Below, in pieces: positions 22,476 to 32,919 of a stretch of DNA of 64,000 bases. Made by a program: the position numbers and the translations under genes. Position 1 is the first letter of the stretch. Every line of letters begins with the position of its first letter. Where the stretch lies: contig CM074763.1 of assembly GCA_037355855.1 (NCBI GenBank), positions 5,704,001-5,768,000 of the forward strand, written 5' to 3'. The DNA comes from Pseudo-nitzschia pungens. Lineage: Eukaryota > Bacillariophyta > Bacillariophyceae > Bacillariales > Bacillariaceae. The notes under the pieces are model-generated. The model saw only the letters and a list, made by a program, of their open reading frames with translations. It was not told where the DNA came from and searched no databases.

Positions 22476-24505
22476 TTAGTCCTCAAGCTGCTGCTGCTGC
22501 TGCTGCTGCTCTCTCACGCTGTTGATTCCCTGGCACCCGGCCCAATGCATCGATTCCATCATGTCGCTCTCCTCGTCGTCTGAATCGCCGGCGAAGATGA
22601 AATCCCGAAAGGCTCCACCCGAGTTGGTACCGTCGAAAATGTTCAGAGACACAGCATTGTTGTTGCTGTTGCTGCTGCTGCTGCGACTGTGGCCGCTACC
22701 GCTCGCATCGCGTTGCTGAATAAGCGACGAGCCACTGTCTCTTCTGAGCGACGAGCCGCTGTTTCTTCGGGAAGAAGCCGCCGCAGCGGAAGCCGCAGCG
22801 GCGGCGTTTCGGGCGCTGCTGGCCCTTTGCAGGGCCATGGAGGATGAGCTGTTGGCGTACCGCTCTCTCAAGACGGAGGAGGCTCCACCGAACCGCACGT
22901 CCTCGGGGCTCGAGGCAAAGTACCGGTACACCAACGCGAGCCACAGTCCCTGCGAGCAGGGAATTGCCGTCAGCCACAGATCGACCCAAAAGACCTTTTG
23001 GGCACCCTCCCCCTCGTTGTTTTGCAGCCCGTAAAAGATGAACCGCGGCAAGTGGATCCAGTACATGGCCCCCAGATAGATCGCCGCTTGTTTCAGCACG
23101 ATCTTTGGGGAGATATAGGGTAGGAGGCTTCGGGGAGACGTCGACGGGGGGTCGGGCGGAACCTCCCGGTTGATGTCGTCGTCGCCCTCCTGCATGGAGG
23201 ACTGTTGCGATTGTAGCTGGATGGTGGTTTCCCGCTCCGACTTTTTCTTCTTTTTGGGGTCGCAGGGCTGCGCGATGTACACGGCCGCCACAAGGGCCAG
23301 CATGACGACGGTCGGAAAGATGAGGAAAAAGAGGGTAGGCAGAAAGGCAAACTTCCACAGGATCGACCGCGGATCGGAGGGTCCCCGCTCGCAGTCCGGC
23401 AGATAGTCCTCCTCCCCGCACCCAGAAGGAGCCGAGGCGATCCAACACTTGGGGCCGATCGGGTTGAAGGACTTTTGGGTCAGCAAGTATAGAGAAGAGA
23501 CGACCGGAAAGAGATGAACGCCGGCGTGCACGAGGTATTCGATCCACCGGCACTGTTTCGAGATCAGCTCGTCGACGTTGACGTTGTTGTGCATGATGAT
23601 GGCCCAGGAGTGGACGCTGAGAAAGACGTAGTAAAAGTCGATGGTCATGGTGAGGTTGAAGAGGAAACCCTGTATGGTGCAGGTGGTGGTGTTCCCGAGG
23701 GCTCCAAAGGTACCGGGAGTTCCCTTCGGCACCGCGGTGGCGCCCCAAACGTTGTAGATTCCATACAGAATGGTATATATCGAAAGCGCTGAATTAATGA
23801 AGGAATGCACGCGGTCGGTATGGCATAGGTATGGCATCGTATATTTTGTCATGTTTCCGGTTGTTGTGTCAGGCAAACGAAACGATGAGAGTTGGTGGGA
23901 CAAGCAAGAGAGAACGATAGATACGGTACATGCAACGAGAAAGAGAGAAAGAGGGAAGCAAACGCAATCAATCATGAGCTCCCACATGGCTTCAAGCAAA
24001 CACAGAAAAGACCACATACTGTCCGATCCGATCCGATCCGATTCGATTCGATCCACTGTATCGCCTTTGGGAACCAACCATCCATTTGCATACAAAGACA
24101 AGCAATAGTGCATCATAATACTACTATATGCAACGTACCTAGCATGAGGCGGTGAAAGATCTGGTGCCTCCGTTTCCAGGCCCCCCACGCCATGTGAACA
24201 CCCCCTAGAACGGAAACCAAGCCAGCTATACTCTGGGTAACGGTGAGGGCCACCATCTGCGATTGCGTATAATCGCTCCCGTTCTCGTTCTCATACTCGG
24301 AGGATAGCGATTCCGTCGTGTTGTACGTGTCCACGTAGTCATAATCCCCCTGAGTGGGCGTGAAGCCGTACGCGTTGTCCGAGTCGGTGGAGGCGTACAG
24401 AATAATGTCACCGAGCAGGCGATGCCATATCGTTTCGTAAAACGTCCCTGGCTCCTCCAAGATCGCGGGTTCCATCTCCTCCGGAAAGGACTCCGGGTTA
24501 AACAT
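22476..24505 (-). CDS. Seven-transmembrane, GPCR-like receptor (two exons)
   Basis: The exons are 24505-24139 and 23788-22476, giving 559 aa. The donor (CTAG|GTACGT) and acceptor (ATTCAG|CGCTTT) join in frame to read RLMLALSIYTILYGIY, which restores a membrane helix. The ATG at 24505 has G at -3. The N-tail is acidic and Ser/Thr-rich with likely N-glycosylation sites (NTTES). Seven hydrophobic segments follow: QSIAGLVSVLGGVHMAWGAW; MLALSIYTILYGIYNVWGA; FLFNLTMTIDFYYVFLSVHS; YLVHAGVHLFPVVSSLYLL; FLPTLFFLIFPTVVMLALVA; AAIYLGAMYWIHLPRFIFYG; and VDLWLTAIPCSQGLWLALVY. An extracellular Cys before TM3 (TTTCTIQGF) could pair with the Cys-rich loop before TM5 (CWIASAPSGC). A lysine cluster after TM5 and a long Ser/Ala/Asn/Gln C-tail are cytosolic. 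This is the layout of the expanded diatom receptor-like families (from memory). Ligand and G-protein coupling are unknown. Confidence 0.82.
23789..24138 (-). other. Intron of the 7TM receptor-like gene
   Basis: 350 bp, GTACGT...TTAATTCAG on the minus strand, phase 1. It contains a run of GGATC/GAATC pentamers near 24025-24055. Stop-free frames extend into it, which makes unspliced reading misleading. Confidence 0.8.
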
Positions 24506-27500
24506 GGCGTGATTGATTGATTGATTCAAGGGTTGGTTGCTGTTGCTGCTCTTCTTGTTGGGTATGATGTGTATGCGTAGCAAGGCCTCGTTGAAGTGCA
24601 ATGATATCGATGGAAGTTGTTGCTGTTGCTGTTGTTGTTTTGATAGTTGTTGGGGATTCAAGAACTTTTTGTTGGTTGTTGGTATGAATATTCAGTATTC
24701 TTCTCTAGTTGATAAGGTTGTTGATTGTTCCTTTGTCGTTCAAACTTATCATCCATCCGAGGTACAAGTAATCTTACGTGTGCGTGTGTGCGTATTTTTC
24801 AATGCAATGTGTTTCTTCGAAATGGAAGCAATGAAACGAATAAACCGATCAATCAATCGATCAATCAATCGATCAATCAATCAATCAATCACCAAATCAA
24901 TCAATGAAACAATCTGATAGAGACTCGAACAAAGTCGTTTGCTTTTTTTTTTTTTTGGCTTTCTTTCGAGACAATGCTTGTCAAAACGGCAATCAATTAT
25001 CAATTACTTGTATGTATAATGCGGCTCTGGTTGTATCGATGTCGACGAGATGAACGCTTTCCACAAACTCGATCGGCCTGGCTGTTGCTTTGTTGCAGTT
25101 TTGTTGTTCTCGTCCGTGATGAGTGATCAATCAATCAAAGCTTCGTTGCACGTTACCGTAAGGTTACGTAACCTTATTGAGAGTGGTTCCCACGAGGTTC
25201 CTTCTTGCACTACGCAGTAAGTTACAGATACCGGTACAAGTAACCTTACACGCGCAATTTGGTTGGTGCTCTACGGTGTGGAAAAGTGTATTGCCACCAA
25301 CAAAGCTTGCAGGAAACAACCGAACGTTGATTTCAGTAAGTAAGAATAGAATTCGGCAGTGACGAGTATGATTTACTGGACGACAGTAAGCTTGCTCGAC
25401 CCAAAACGGAGAAAGTTACTAGAGTCTGGCAATTATACTCACAACTATTCGTAGTTACCGAGTGTTGCTGTGGTCGGTGGCACGATTCGAGGTTGTTATT
25501 GGAGGCTGCTGCTGGAACACCCGTTGAGGATGGAGGAAAGCTTGTCCGGTTGTTCGACGCATGCGAATCACTCACTCGTCGGATGTGCATTATTTTCTAA
25601 TTAAGGAACCAACAAAAGAAATAACAATGATATTTTTCCATCCTTCGGGGAGAGACAAAAAGGGGGCAAGGTGTAAGTACGGTATTCAAAGTTCGCTTTG
25701 CCCATGGATCATTAGCTGAAACTCGGTAGTACGGTGATCTCACTATCGTCTATATTGGGTAATTTATGCATTATTCATCCATGCTTTTGGCAAGCTTATA
25801 CCGGTATGACAGCATACCACCGATAGTAAAACACCTACACTTTATCGCTGTTAAGAGTAATAATTATGCACGAAACAGGCGATAGTTAAAACATTGAAAG
25901 CACGTGAAAATTTTTGTATCGCTAAGCACTTTTTAGGTATGTGTAAGTTTACCAAAAGTTACTAATTTTTTGTTTCTGGCTATTTCATCAAACAATCCGA
26001 AACTTCAAGATGAGAATGCCAGACTTGGGGACAAATACCACGAACCGATTCGATATTTATGGTTCACAGACGCGGCGGATGGATGGACGAATAATACACT
26101 TGATTCGTTTCGATCTACTCCATGAATCAATTAAGATTAGTTTCGGATAGCAATAAGTTTGTTTTGCGTCCGTAGGGCGATTTCCAAAAAAATAATAGTA
26201 GTAATAATTTTACAAATACTGTATTCCATCTCATTGATGCCAAGAATTCAATTCCATCGAGTTGACCAATGAGCTCGTTCCGTAAATATGGTGAAGAAGC
26301 CAAGGAAGAACGATCAATGCTTTCTTTTTGGTTTTTGGAATAGCCCTCGTCTTTTTGACACGTACCGGTACTGTCAACGTACTCAGACCAAGGTTCTACC
26401 GGCAGCATTGTTTCCAATGCTTATGCTACCGACTGTCTGATACGGGTACGGTACGAATACGAAGTACAATTTTTATCCAATATCGTACGTACTGTATTTA
26501 AGGTTACCTACGTTGCTCACTTTCTTTTGATGCCAGCACCCGAGACGAAACAAGGAAGGGGAAAGCTTGTTTCTGTGATTTTTTGTTTGTTGTGCTTGAT
26601 CATAGTACGGTAAGTACAGGTGTACGGTACCGTAATGCTTAACCCGTAAGGTTAACTTTTTACTGTACTTGTGCGTTGGATCCTGCTTCGATCCCGATTC
26701 ATTTCGGATTCATTTCAACCCACCAACATTTTGAGAAACAAATAATTTAAAATTAAAATACAATCGAAATCAAAGGAACGGCGAATGCGAATGCGACCGG
26801 AAAAATAATGCATACGTGCAGTGAACTTCACGCACTGATTCTTTTTTGTTTGATTGATTGAAATGCCATTGTTTTTACTCATATGGCGGTTCTCGTAAGC
26901 CTTATTCTGGCCTTCGGGGCTGGACCAAACGGAAATTGTTTGTCTCCTGCGTTGGGGTAATTGATGTTTGCACGGTATCATTCGGTACCGTAACGCTACA
27001 TCACAGGCAATAAAATATTTTCGAGTCCGGAGCTTGTTTGCTTTTTCAAATTAGCGTTTGGCTTTGATCCATACTATTAAACCTTACTCTTCATGCCGCT
27101 ACGTATTGCATTGTTCGATCGATCGATATACGGTATGGGTCGGACAATCTCAATCAAGTTGCGACAGGTTCCGTGTCCGAAAAAGGTCCACTGAATTTGT
27201 ATCACGACAAACCATCGAAGGAGAGGAACTCGATTGGGCCCTACAAGAAAAAACGATTAAGGATCCCACTTTGAAGTTGATAGATTGCATTATTAATATT
27301 ATTCTTCAAAAAATAATCATACGGTATCCGGTAAGTCTACCGTACGGTCGGTACGTTGTGTGAAGATCCATCAATCTTTTACGAAAGTAATACTGGGATT
27401 TACGGTAACCTTACGGTACGTAATACCTGTACCATATCATTTTCGAATGATACACATGCAATGTACCGGTAGGAGTAAGTTAATTATGCGTTCCTACCGT

Positions 27501-29112
27501 ACTGTAATAGATGAAGATTGAGAAGATGTATACGGTACATTACCGTACAGGGTACTTGTATGTCGTTCAGTGACTCTCAACGAAGCAGGTATCGGAACAC
27601 CAGTTTTTACTATCCACCAACCAACGGTAAGGTTTACCGGTAAGTTACCATTACTTGTGGAAGAATACTCTACGATAAGTTACGGTAGCATGGTGTATTT
27701 TAAAAGTATGGGATGTGTAATCGTACGTACGTGGTTCTTACCCGTCAAAAATTGTGATGAACCAAGCAAGTTTGTGACAGCGTTCGCGCTTGTCTTGTTG
27801 AGATCTAGTAGTAACCTTACTATGAACATGCACCCTCTCTATTCAAAGTGAATATAGAGCATTGTAGAGGAGAGTGTTACTACTAGCTACAAGATGATGT
27901 CCTCTTTACTTCTTTGAATACTACTTGTACTAGTAGAGTGGGTGTATATTCACATCATACTGCTGTAGCATGTAGCTCACGATCCATAATACTGCTCCAT
28001 GCTATGCCAGGGTACCATGTACGGTTTGTGTACTGGTTCACAATCCTCCTACTAGTATTGTTGAACGTTATTGAACAAGAATTAGAAGAATTTTGCGAAA
28101 AATGGCTAACGAAGGGGGAGCACATCTATGGGTACTATGAGTCGCCGATTGCAACAGGGGTTGTTGCGAACAGTAAGCTTATACTCATTATGAATAAGTT
28201 ACAACTTTCGTTGAGGAGGTTTCCATCACTGAGGAGAGATGTTTGGTCCCAAAGTAAGGGAACACCACACTTGCCACTTTTTTCACATCATTACTTTTTT
28301 TTTTGGCTGGCGCCGTAGTACGGTAAACCTTACGGTGAGGTTTTAGTAACCATTCGGAACTTCGGAGACAGGTTCCGAATGAATCAATCTCAAAGCGGGA
28401 CTGACTCGAGAATGCTCTCATCAAAGTTACAACTACGGTACGTGTAATTAATTACCGGTATGTAGAACTACAATTATGTAGAACGTAGAACAGTAACTTT
28501 TACGCGTACATAAGTATTTCACATTATTCATGAAGTAAGGAATACCGGTATTGGCACTCCGAACCGAACGAAGGCACTACATTCTATGTCCGGTTATGTT
28601 TCAGCTTCTGTGTTGTGAATGCTTAATAAAAAAATTGCTAGCCTATGTCACCGTACGTATCACATCATGATCATGTGCTCCACGTTGGATGGATTGGGTG
28701 AAAATTCCGATGCCCTAAAATCACGTGCTTGATCATTGTTCTTTCTATTCACAAGCATGCAACGGAGATGCAGGATGGATACCGCGACCACTACGTTCCC
28801 GTTGATTCATTTTTGTTTCGACAGATTTTCCGAAACAAAGAAGTTCCGATGATGGATTCAAAAAATAATTCAATCAAATTAATAATACCCATAATAGAAC
28901 CAGTACCGGTATGGCAATGCATGCGGTAACCTTACACGGTACGAGCACTGGTGTGCAGAAATATGAATCCATAGTTTTCTATGCGATCGGAATGGACATC
29001 ATCAACAACAGTGAGCAGCAGCAGCAGCAACTGATAGTGTGAAGAAAAACAACGACAGAGTCAACAGTGAACTGCAACATCAACGCCTCTAACGAACGAA
29101 AATACCGCCCAA
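24506..29112. other. Long AT-rich intergenic region
   Basis: 4.6 kb between divergent starts, with no supported gene. Contents: an AATC/GATC tetramer run (24840-24900), poly-T (24945-24956), many GTAAGGTTAC-type words (25156-25172, 25240, 26505, 26645, 27408, 27810, 28326, 28926) and TACCGGTA or CGGTACGG palindromic words throughout 25.1-28.9 kb. The repeat copy at 27735-28310 is described separately. GAGCAGCAGCAGCAG at 29010 lies just upstream of the next gene. Confidence 0.6.
28085..28310 (+). repeat. Dispersed repeat, copy 1
   Basis: This segment matches, in inverted orientation, 34062-34330. Shared blocks include CGCCGATTGCA, GAGGAGGTTTCCAT, TGAGGAGAGATGTTTGGTCCC and AAGGGAACACC. A related fragment, ACCCGTCAAAAATTGTGATG, occurs at 27738-27757 and again at 34068. 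The pair looks like a short non-autonomous mobile repeat. No coding capacity is visible. Confidence 0.75.
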
Positions 29113-30285
29113 ATGTCATCCCATATGAACGGCACACACCAGAAATCCCGCGTGGACGCAGATACCGAAGCGGGAGTCACCTCAAGCCCGCTATATGTGG
29201 ATCTAACACCATCGGGCAACGCTTCCAATCTAAGCCTTCAGGGAGTGTCCGTAACACCAACAACACCAACAAAAGCCAACTTCCTACCCGCTGTGTTCAT
29301 CCTCGGCACGTTATTTGTTTGGTTGATCTTTCCCTTGATATTTTGCTTTCAGCACCCGGAACGGGACTTCTGGGGCGAACGGGGAACCTTCGGAGACCAA
29401 TTCGGAGCCGCCAATGCGTTGTTTGCAGGTATGGGTATCGTCGGATTGTTGCTGACCCTGAACCTCCAGCGCATCCAGTTCGAGGAGTCCCGCAACTTTC
29501 AGGAACGCCAGCGCCGCATGGACGAAGCTTTTGCGGTAAAACAACGCGACAAGGACCGCAAATACGAGTCCCGCCAGCGCCAAAAGAACAAGCTCTTCGC
29601 CGAGATGCAGCGCCGCAATGACAAGCGCGAGGCTCTGCAGCAAAAGCGCCGCGACCTGACGCTGGACATGTGGAAGCGGTGGGACGACATCCACGGCTGC
29701 CGGTCCCACGTCTTTCGATCCGTCATGGTTCTGAAACAAACAGTCCCGGACGAACCGACGCTCCTCCACCTGCATCGGGTTGAATCCTTTCTGGAGGCCC
29801 TGAGCGTCTTTCGTAGCGCCGACATGCTGGACGAGGAACTCTACGCCAGGCTCTTTTCTGCCCACATCGGTGGGAACAGCTGCAGAAACCTCAACCGCGT
29901 GAACCACGACTCGGATCCCCCCGCGCCCAGCTACGTGACCCAGTGGGAAAGGCTGTCGATGATGGTACAGAACCGCGACAATCCGGACTACCGCACCCGC
30001 GAACAAATGATTGTGATCTACCGAAACCTTGCGTGGCCACGGACAACACCGGCTGGTGTCTGGGACGACAGCAGCGTGAGGAGCAACGGCAGCAGCAGCA
30101 GCAGGAGCAGCAGCAGTAGTAGTCGCAACTACAAAGACAACAAAAACAACAACAACAACAACAGGCCCCCGGAGCCTCCGGTGGAATCGCTCGAACACGT
30201 TCGAATGGAGAACAGCAATGACGGAGGGAACAACAGCGAGACCTCGGAATACGAGGTAGTAGCAAAACTCCCGCCGGTCGAATAG
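29113..30285 (+). CDS. Two-TM coiled-coil protein resembling a bacterial membrane family
   Basis: A protein of 390 aa with its ATG at 29113 (CCCAAATGTC). An N-terminal Ser/Thr-rich tail of ~55 residues is followed by TM1 (about 57-79, FLPAVFILGTLFVWLIFPLI), a short loop (HPERDFWGERGTFGDQFGAA) and TM2 (about 98-118, ANALFAGMGIVGLLLTLNLQ). A Gln/Arg/Glu-rich coiled coil (about 119-190) follows. Then comes a probably globular region (about 195-315, DMWKRWDDIHGCRSHVF, LHRVESFLEALSVF) and a low-complexity Ser/Asn/Pro tail. The pattern GTFGDxFGAxNALFxGxxxxGLLxTLxLQR plus coiled coil is one I associate with bacterial membrane proteins, some annotated as putative phage abortive-infection proteins. 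That makes lateral origin possible but unproven. Base composition does not stand out from its neighbours. Intronless. Confidence 0.75.
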   Translation: MSSHMNGTHQKSRVDADTEAGVTSSPLYVDLTPSGNASNLSLQGVSVTPTTPTKANFLPAVFILGTLFVWLIFPLIFCFQHPERDFWGERGTFGDQFGAANALFAGMGIVGLLLTLNLQRIQFEESRNFQERQRRMDEAFAVKQRDKDRKYESRQRQKNKLFAEMQRRNDKREALQQKRRDLTLDMWKRWDDIHGCRSHVFRSVMVLKQTVPDEPTLLHLHRVESFLEALSVFRSADMLDEELYARLFSAHIGGNSCRNLNRVNHDSDPPAPSYVTQWERLSMMVQNRDNPDYRTREQMIVIYRNLAWPRTTPAGVWDDSSVRSNGSSSSRSSSSSSRNYKDNKNNNNNNRPPEPPVESLEHVRMENSNDGGNNSETSEYEVVAKLPPVE

Positions 30286-31696
30286 CCGAGAACACTCGTC
30301 GCGTCGCGTCGCGTCGCGTCGCGTCACGTGTATGCGCCCGAATTTAGCGGTAGTTTCTGGGATTGCAATCAACAAAAACGAAGAAACTCAGCTTCTCCCC
30401 GGGAATCAGACTGGACGAGACACGTCCTTCGGGCCTGCCTCCCTCGGCTCGGTGGTGAATCTAATCGAGTCGTGTCCTTGTAGTATTATCTATTGAATGA
30501 CGTACAAAAGTAAGTAAAATAATGGTAAATTAGCTGCATCCGAATGGAATACGAATCGTGCATAATAATTCGGATTTCCGGTGGTTTTGGCATTTTTGGC
30601 GTTGTAGGCGGTGCACCTAGGAAAGCAAGAAACGTGTATCCTTGATGCCAAAATCATGACGAAAATGTTATGGTGCGTTGATATGTATCCAATTCGTGGA
30701 CGCAAAATAAGATGGTGCTCAAAATTTAGGTCAGCTCTGTCTGATGCAGTTTTCAACACAGGGAGCAGGAGGATAGACAAAAAATGGCTTGGCGAGAATT
30801 GCCTTCTGTGAAACCGACAGATTACCCTGGAAGTGTTCACTAAATTTCGTTCAGCGACATCATCTCTCTTCCCCTGCTGGATGGTCTTTTCGAGCAGTTT
30901 TTGGTGGATTGCAACTGCTCTTGCTTTGTTTGTTGTGTTTATTTTGACGTGAAACCTCACAAGCGTACCAACAAAAAGAAAGCGATGCTCCTTGGTGAGA
31001 TTCTTCGTAATAGATCGCTTTGGTCTCTCCATGGCAACGACACTCTTATCGTTCCCGGGAACGTATGCATAATATTTCCAATGAGAATGATCAACTCTGA
31101 ACAATCACAGTGGTGGGGTTGGAACCGTCTTCATACTGATGTTATAGTGGAACTACTATTGAACGTTCGTCTTTTCCTGCTTGTGGTACTGCGGTACTAG
31201 TAGTGTTCATTCTGGAAAGGGCGTCCAAAGAGGCATTCCCACAAGCTAAGCGGCGATGACGAACCGAGTTGTGTACTGTTGGTGTTTCTGTCGTTGATTG
31301 CATGAACGGTGAAATGATGTGTAATAATATTGTAATATAATATCTAATTAGTAGTACATTTTCCACGAAGAGTGCTGTCGCAAACGCCATCATCCATGCC
31401 CTCCGCCAGAGCGAACACGGTGACAGCCATTGCAGCTACAGACTGTTTCGTGGGGCAGGAACCATTGTTCTAAAGACGCTCGAGGGCATCGCATCTTCCT
31501 GTTGTCGTCGTTTATGTTGCGTTGTGTTATGTTGTGATTTATTGTCCTGTGCTGGGCGTAGGTCGGACGGGATTGGCTGCCTCACCAACTGCCCAAACCT
31601 CGCGTCCAAACTCGAATGAATGAATGAAATAATAATAATAATAATAATACTGGCCGTACACCTGTCTCTTTGTTGGTTCTTTGTCCCTCCATCTTT
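30286..31696. other. Spacer between convergent genes
   Basis: A CGCGT pentamer run sits 15 bases after the upstream stop (30299-30325). An AATAATAAT run is at 31628-31647. A 204-codon minus frame at 30490-31104 has no low-complexity bias, but also no ATG at its 5' end and no recognisable domain. I do not call it. Confidence 0.55.
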
Positions 31697-32919
31697 TTAC
31701 GGCGGATTGAAGCGCGGATCCAAACTCCTGAGGCAGACGAATGTGTCGGTGTTTTTCCAGTTGCAATCGCAGCTGTTGGCGTATACCTTGATGCCGTTCT
31801 CCTCCACCCAGTACATGCAGCGCTGGTGCGGCGAGCACGCGGAGCCCTCGATCTCGGCCTGGGTTGCGGGACAGAAGGCTTGGTTGACGATTTCGGGATA
31901 GAAAACTTCGGGAGGATCCTTATTGACGGGAGCAGAGGGGATCTCGGCGCTTTGCTGTTGTGGTCGTGTGCGTGGTTGGGGGATGGATGGTTGGAAAAAA
32001 CGCCAAATACAGTTTAGTTCGTCACGGGAACAATTGCATTTGCACGAGAAGAAAATGAGGGAGAGCAGAAGAACAATGACAACGAGTTGGTTTGTTACTT
32101 CCGTTTCGTACGCGCTTGTCCATCCCCGTCGAAAACAAATAAAGGATTGGTTTGCTGTTTTTGTGTTTCACTTACGATATTGGCGTCGATGTTGGTGATT
32201 GGAATGCGTACCACTTCGGTCTCCGGAATGACCAGGGGTGGCGCTGGTTGCTGTTGCTGCTGCTGCTCCTCCTCCTGTAGTTGTTGCGGGTCAATCTTTT
32301 TGCAGTCCCAGACTTCCTTGATCGATGGGTCGGCCACCAAAGCACAGTTACACATGAGATCGAATTCCTCGTAGTAGCAGGAGAACTCGTTCTCGCCTTC
32401 CACCCTTGTTTCTGGATTGTAGAGCCAACACGCCCAGTCGGTGACCTGGACCTGCTTCGGGCATCCGTCCTTCCGGAGATAGATCTCGGGGAGGGGCATG
32501 GGTTCCGGGAGAGGATTCGGGAGGGGCACGGGATCGACCTGGGGTAGTTGTTCTGGCTGCGGTTCGCGCTCCGGGAGGGTTTCTGGATTGGCATCGAAGT
32601 ATGCGGAACGGTAGATCTCCGTGGTGACGCAGAAGTTGGTGTCGAGGGTGGGACTACGCAGGCAATCGCTAAGGGTGCTTCTCTGTGTGTAATCATCCTT
32701 GGGCAGGGTCGTCCGGAAGGCGCACACGATGGACCCATCGTACGGCACGTGTTCTTCGCACCGGAGTTCCCCCATGGCGGGTCCCAGGAGAAATTGCTCC
32801 GTGATCTGGAGGCCTCTCTTGTTGTTGTTGCCCCGCAAAAGTCGGGACGACGAGTCGGACTCGGCGGCGAACGCGGTGGTTGCTACCAATGCAGCAGCGG
32901 CGATGGATTTGAGGATCAT
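31697..32919 (-). CDS. Secreted Cys-rich protein with Pro-rich linker (two exons)
   Basis: The exons are 32919-32176 and 31954-31697, giving 333 aa. The donor (AATATC|GTAAGT) and acceptor (CACAACAG|CAAAGC) join in phase 0. Residues 1-18 (MILKSIAAAALVATTAFA) form a clear signal peptide. An RLLR motif is at 26-29, in SSSRLLRGNNNKRGLQ. Three Cys-bearing blocks follow. The first (LRCEEHVPYDGSIVC...NFC) is followed by a Pro/Glu/Leu linker. The next two share a pattern: CPx(8)AC, then Cys plus an aromatic residue, CxC, and Cys near the end (CPKQVQVTDWACW... in exon 1; CPATQAEIEGSACS... in exon 2). This suggests tandem domain duplication, with the intron between the two domains next to a poly-Gln tract. 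Similar Cys repeats occur in secreted diatom proteins, from memory. An extracellular or cell-wall role is likely. The exact function is unknown. Confidence 0.78.
31955..32175 (-). other. Intron of the secreted Cys-rich gene
   Basis: 221 bp, GTAAGT...CACAACAG on the minus strand, phase 0. Without splicing, the exon 1 frame reads on into SETQKQQTNPLFVF and a false stop at 32095. Confidence 0.8.

Noticed and set aside
30490..31104. 204-codon minus frame without low complexity
   Set aside because: 5' end is not an ATG, no recognisable domain, lies in a 3'-flank spacer; a chance frame cannot be excluded.
31697..32919. Calling the Cys-rich protein an RXLR effector
   Set aside because: No EER motif or effector fold visible; RLLR alone is weak in a presumably free-living alga.
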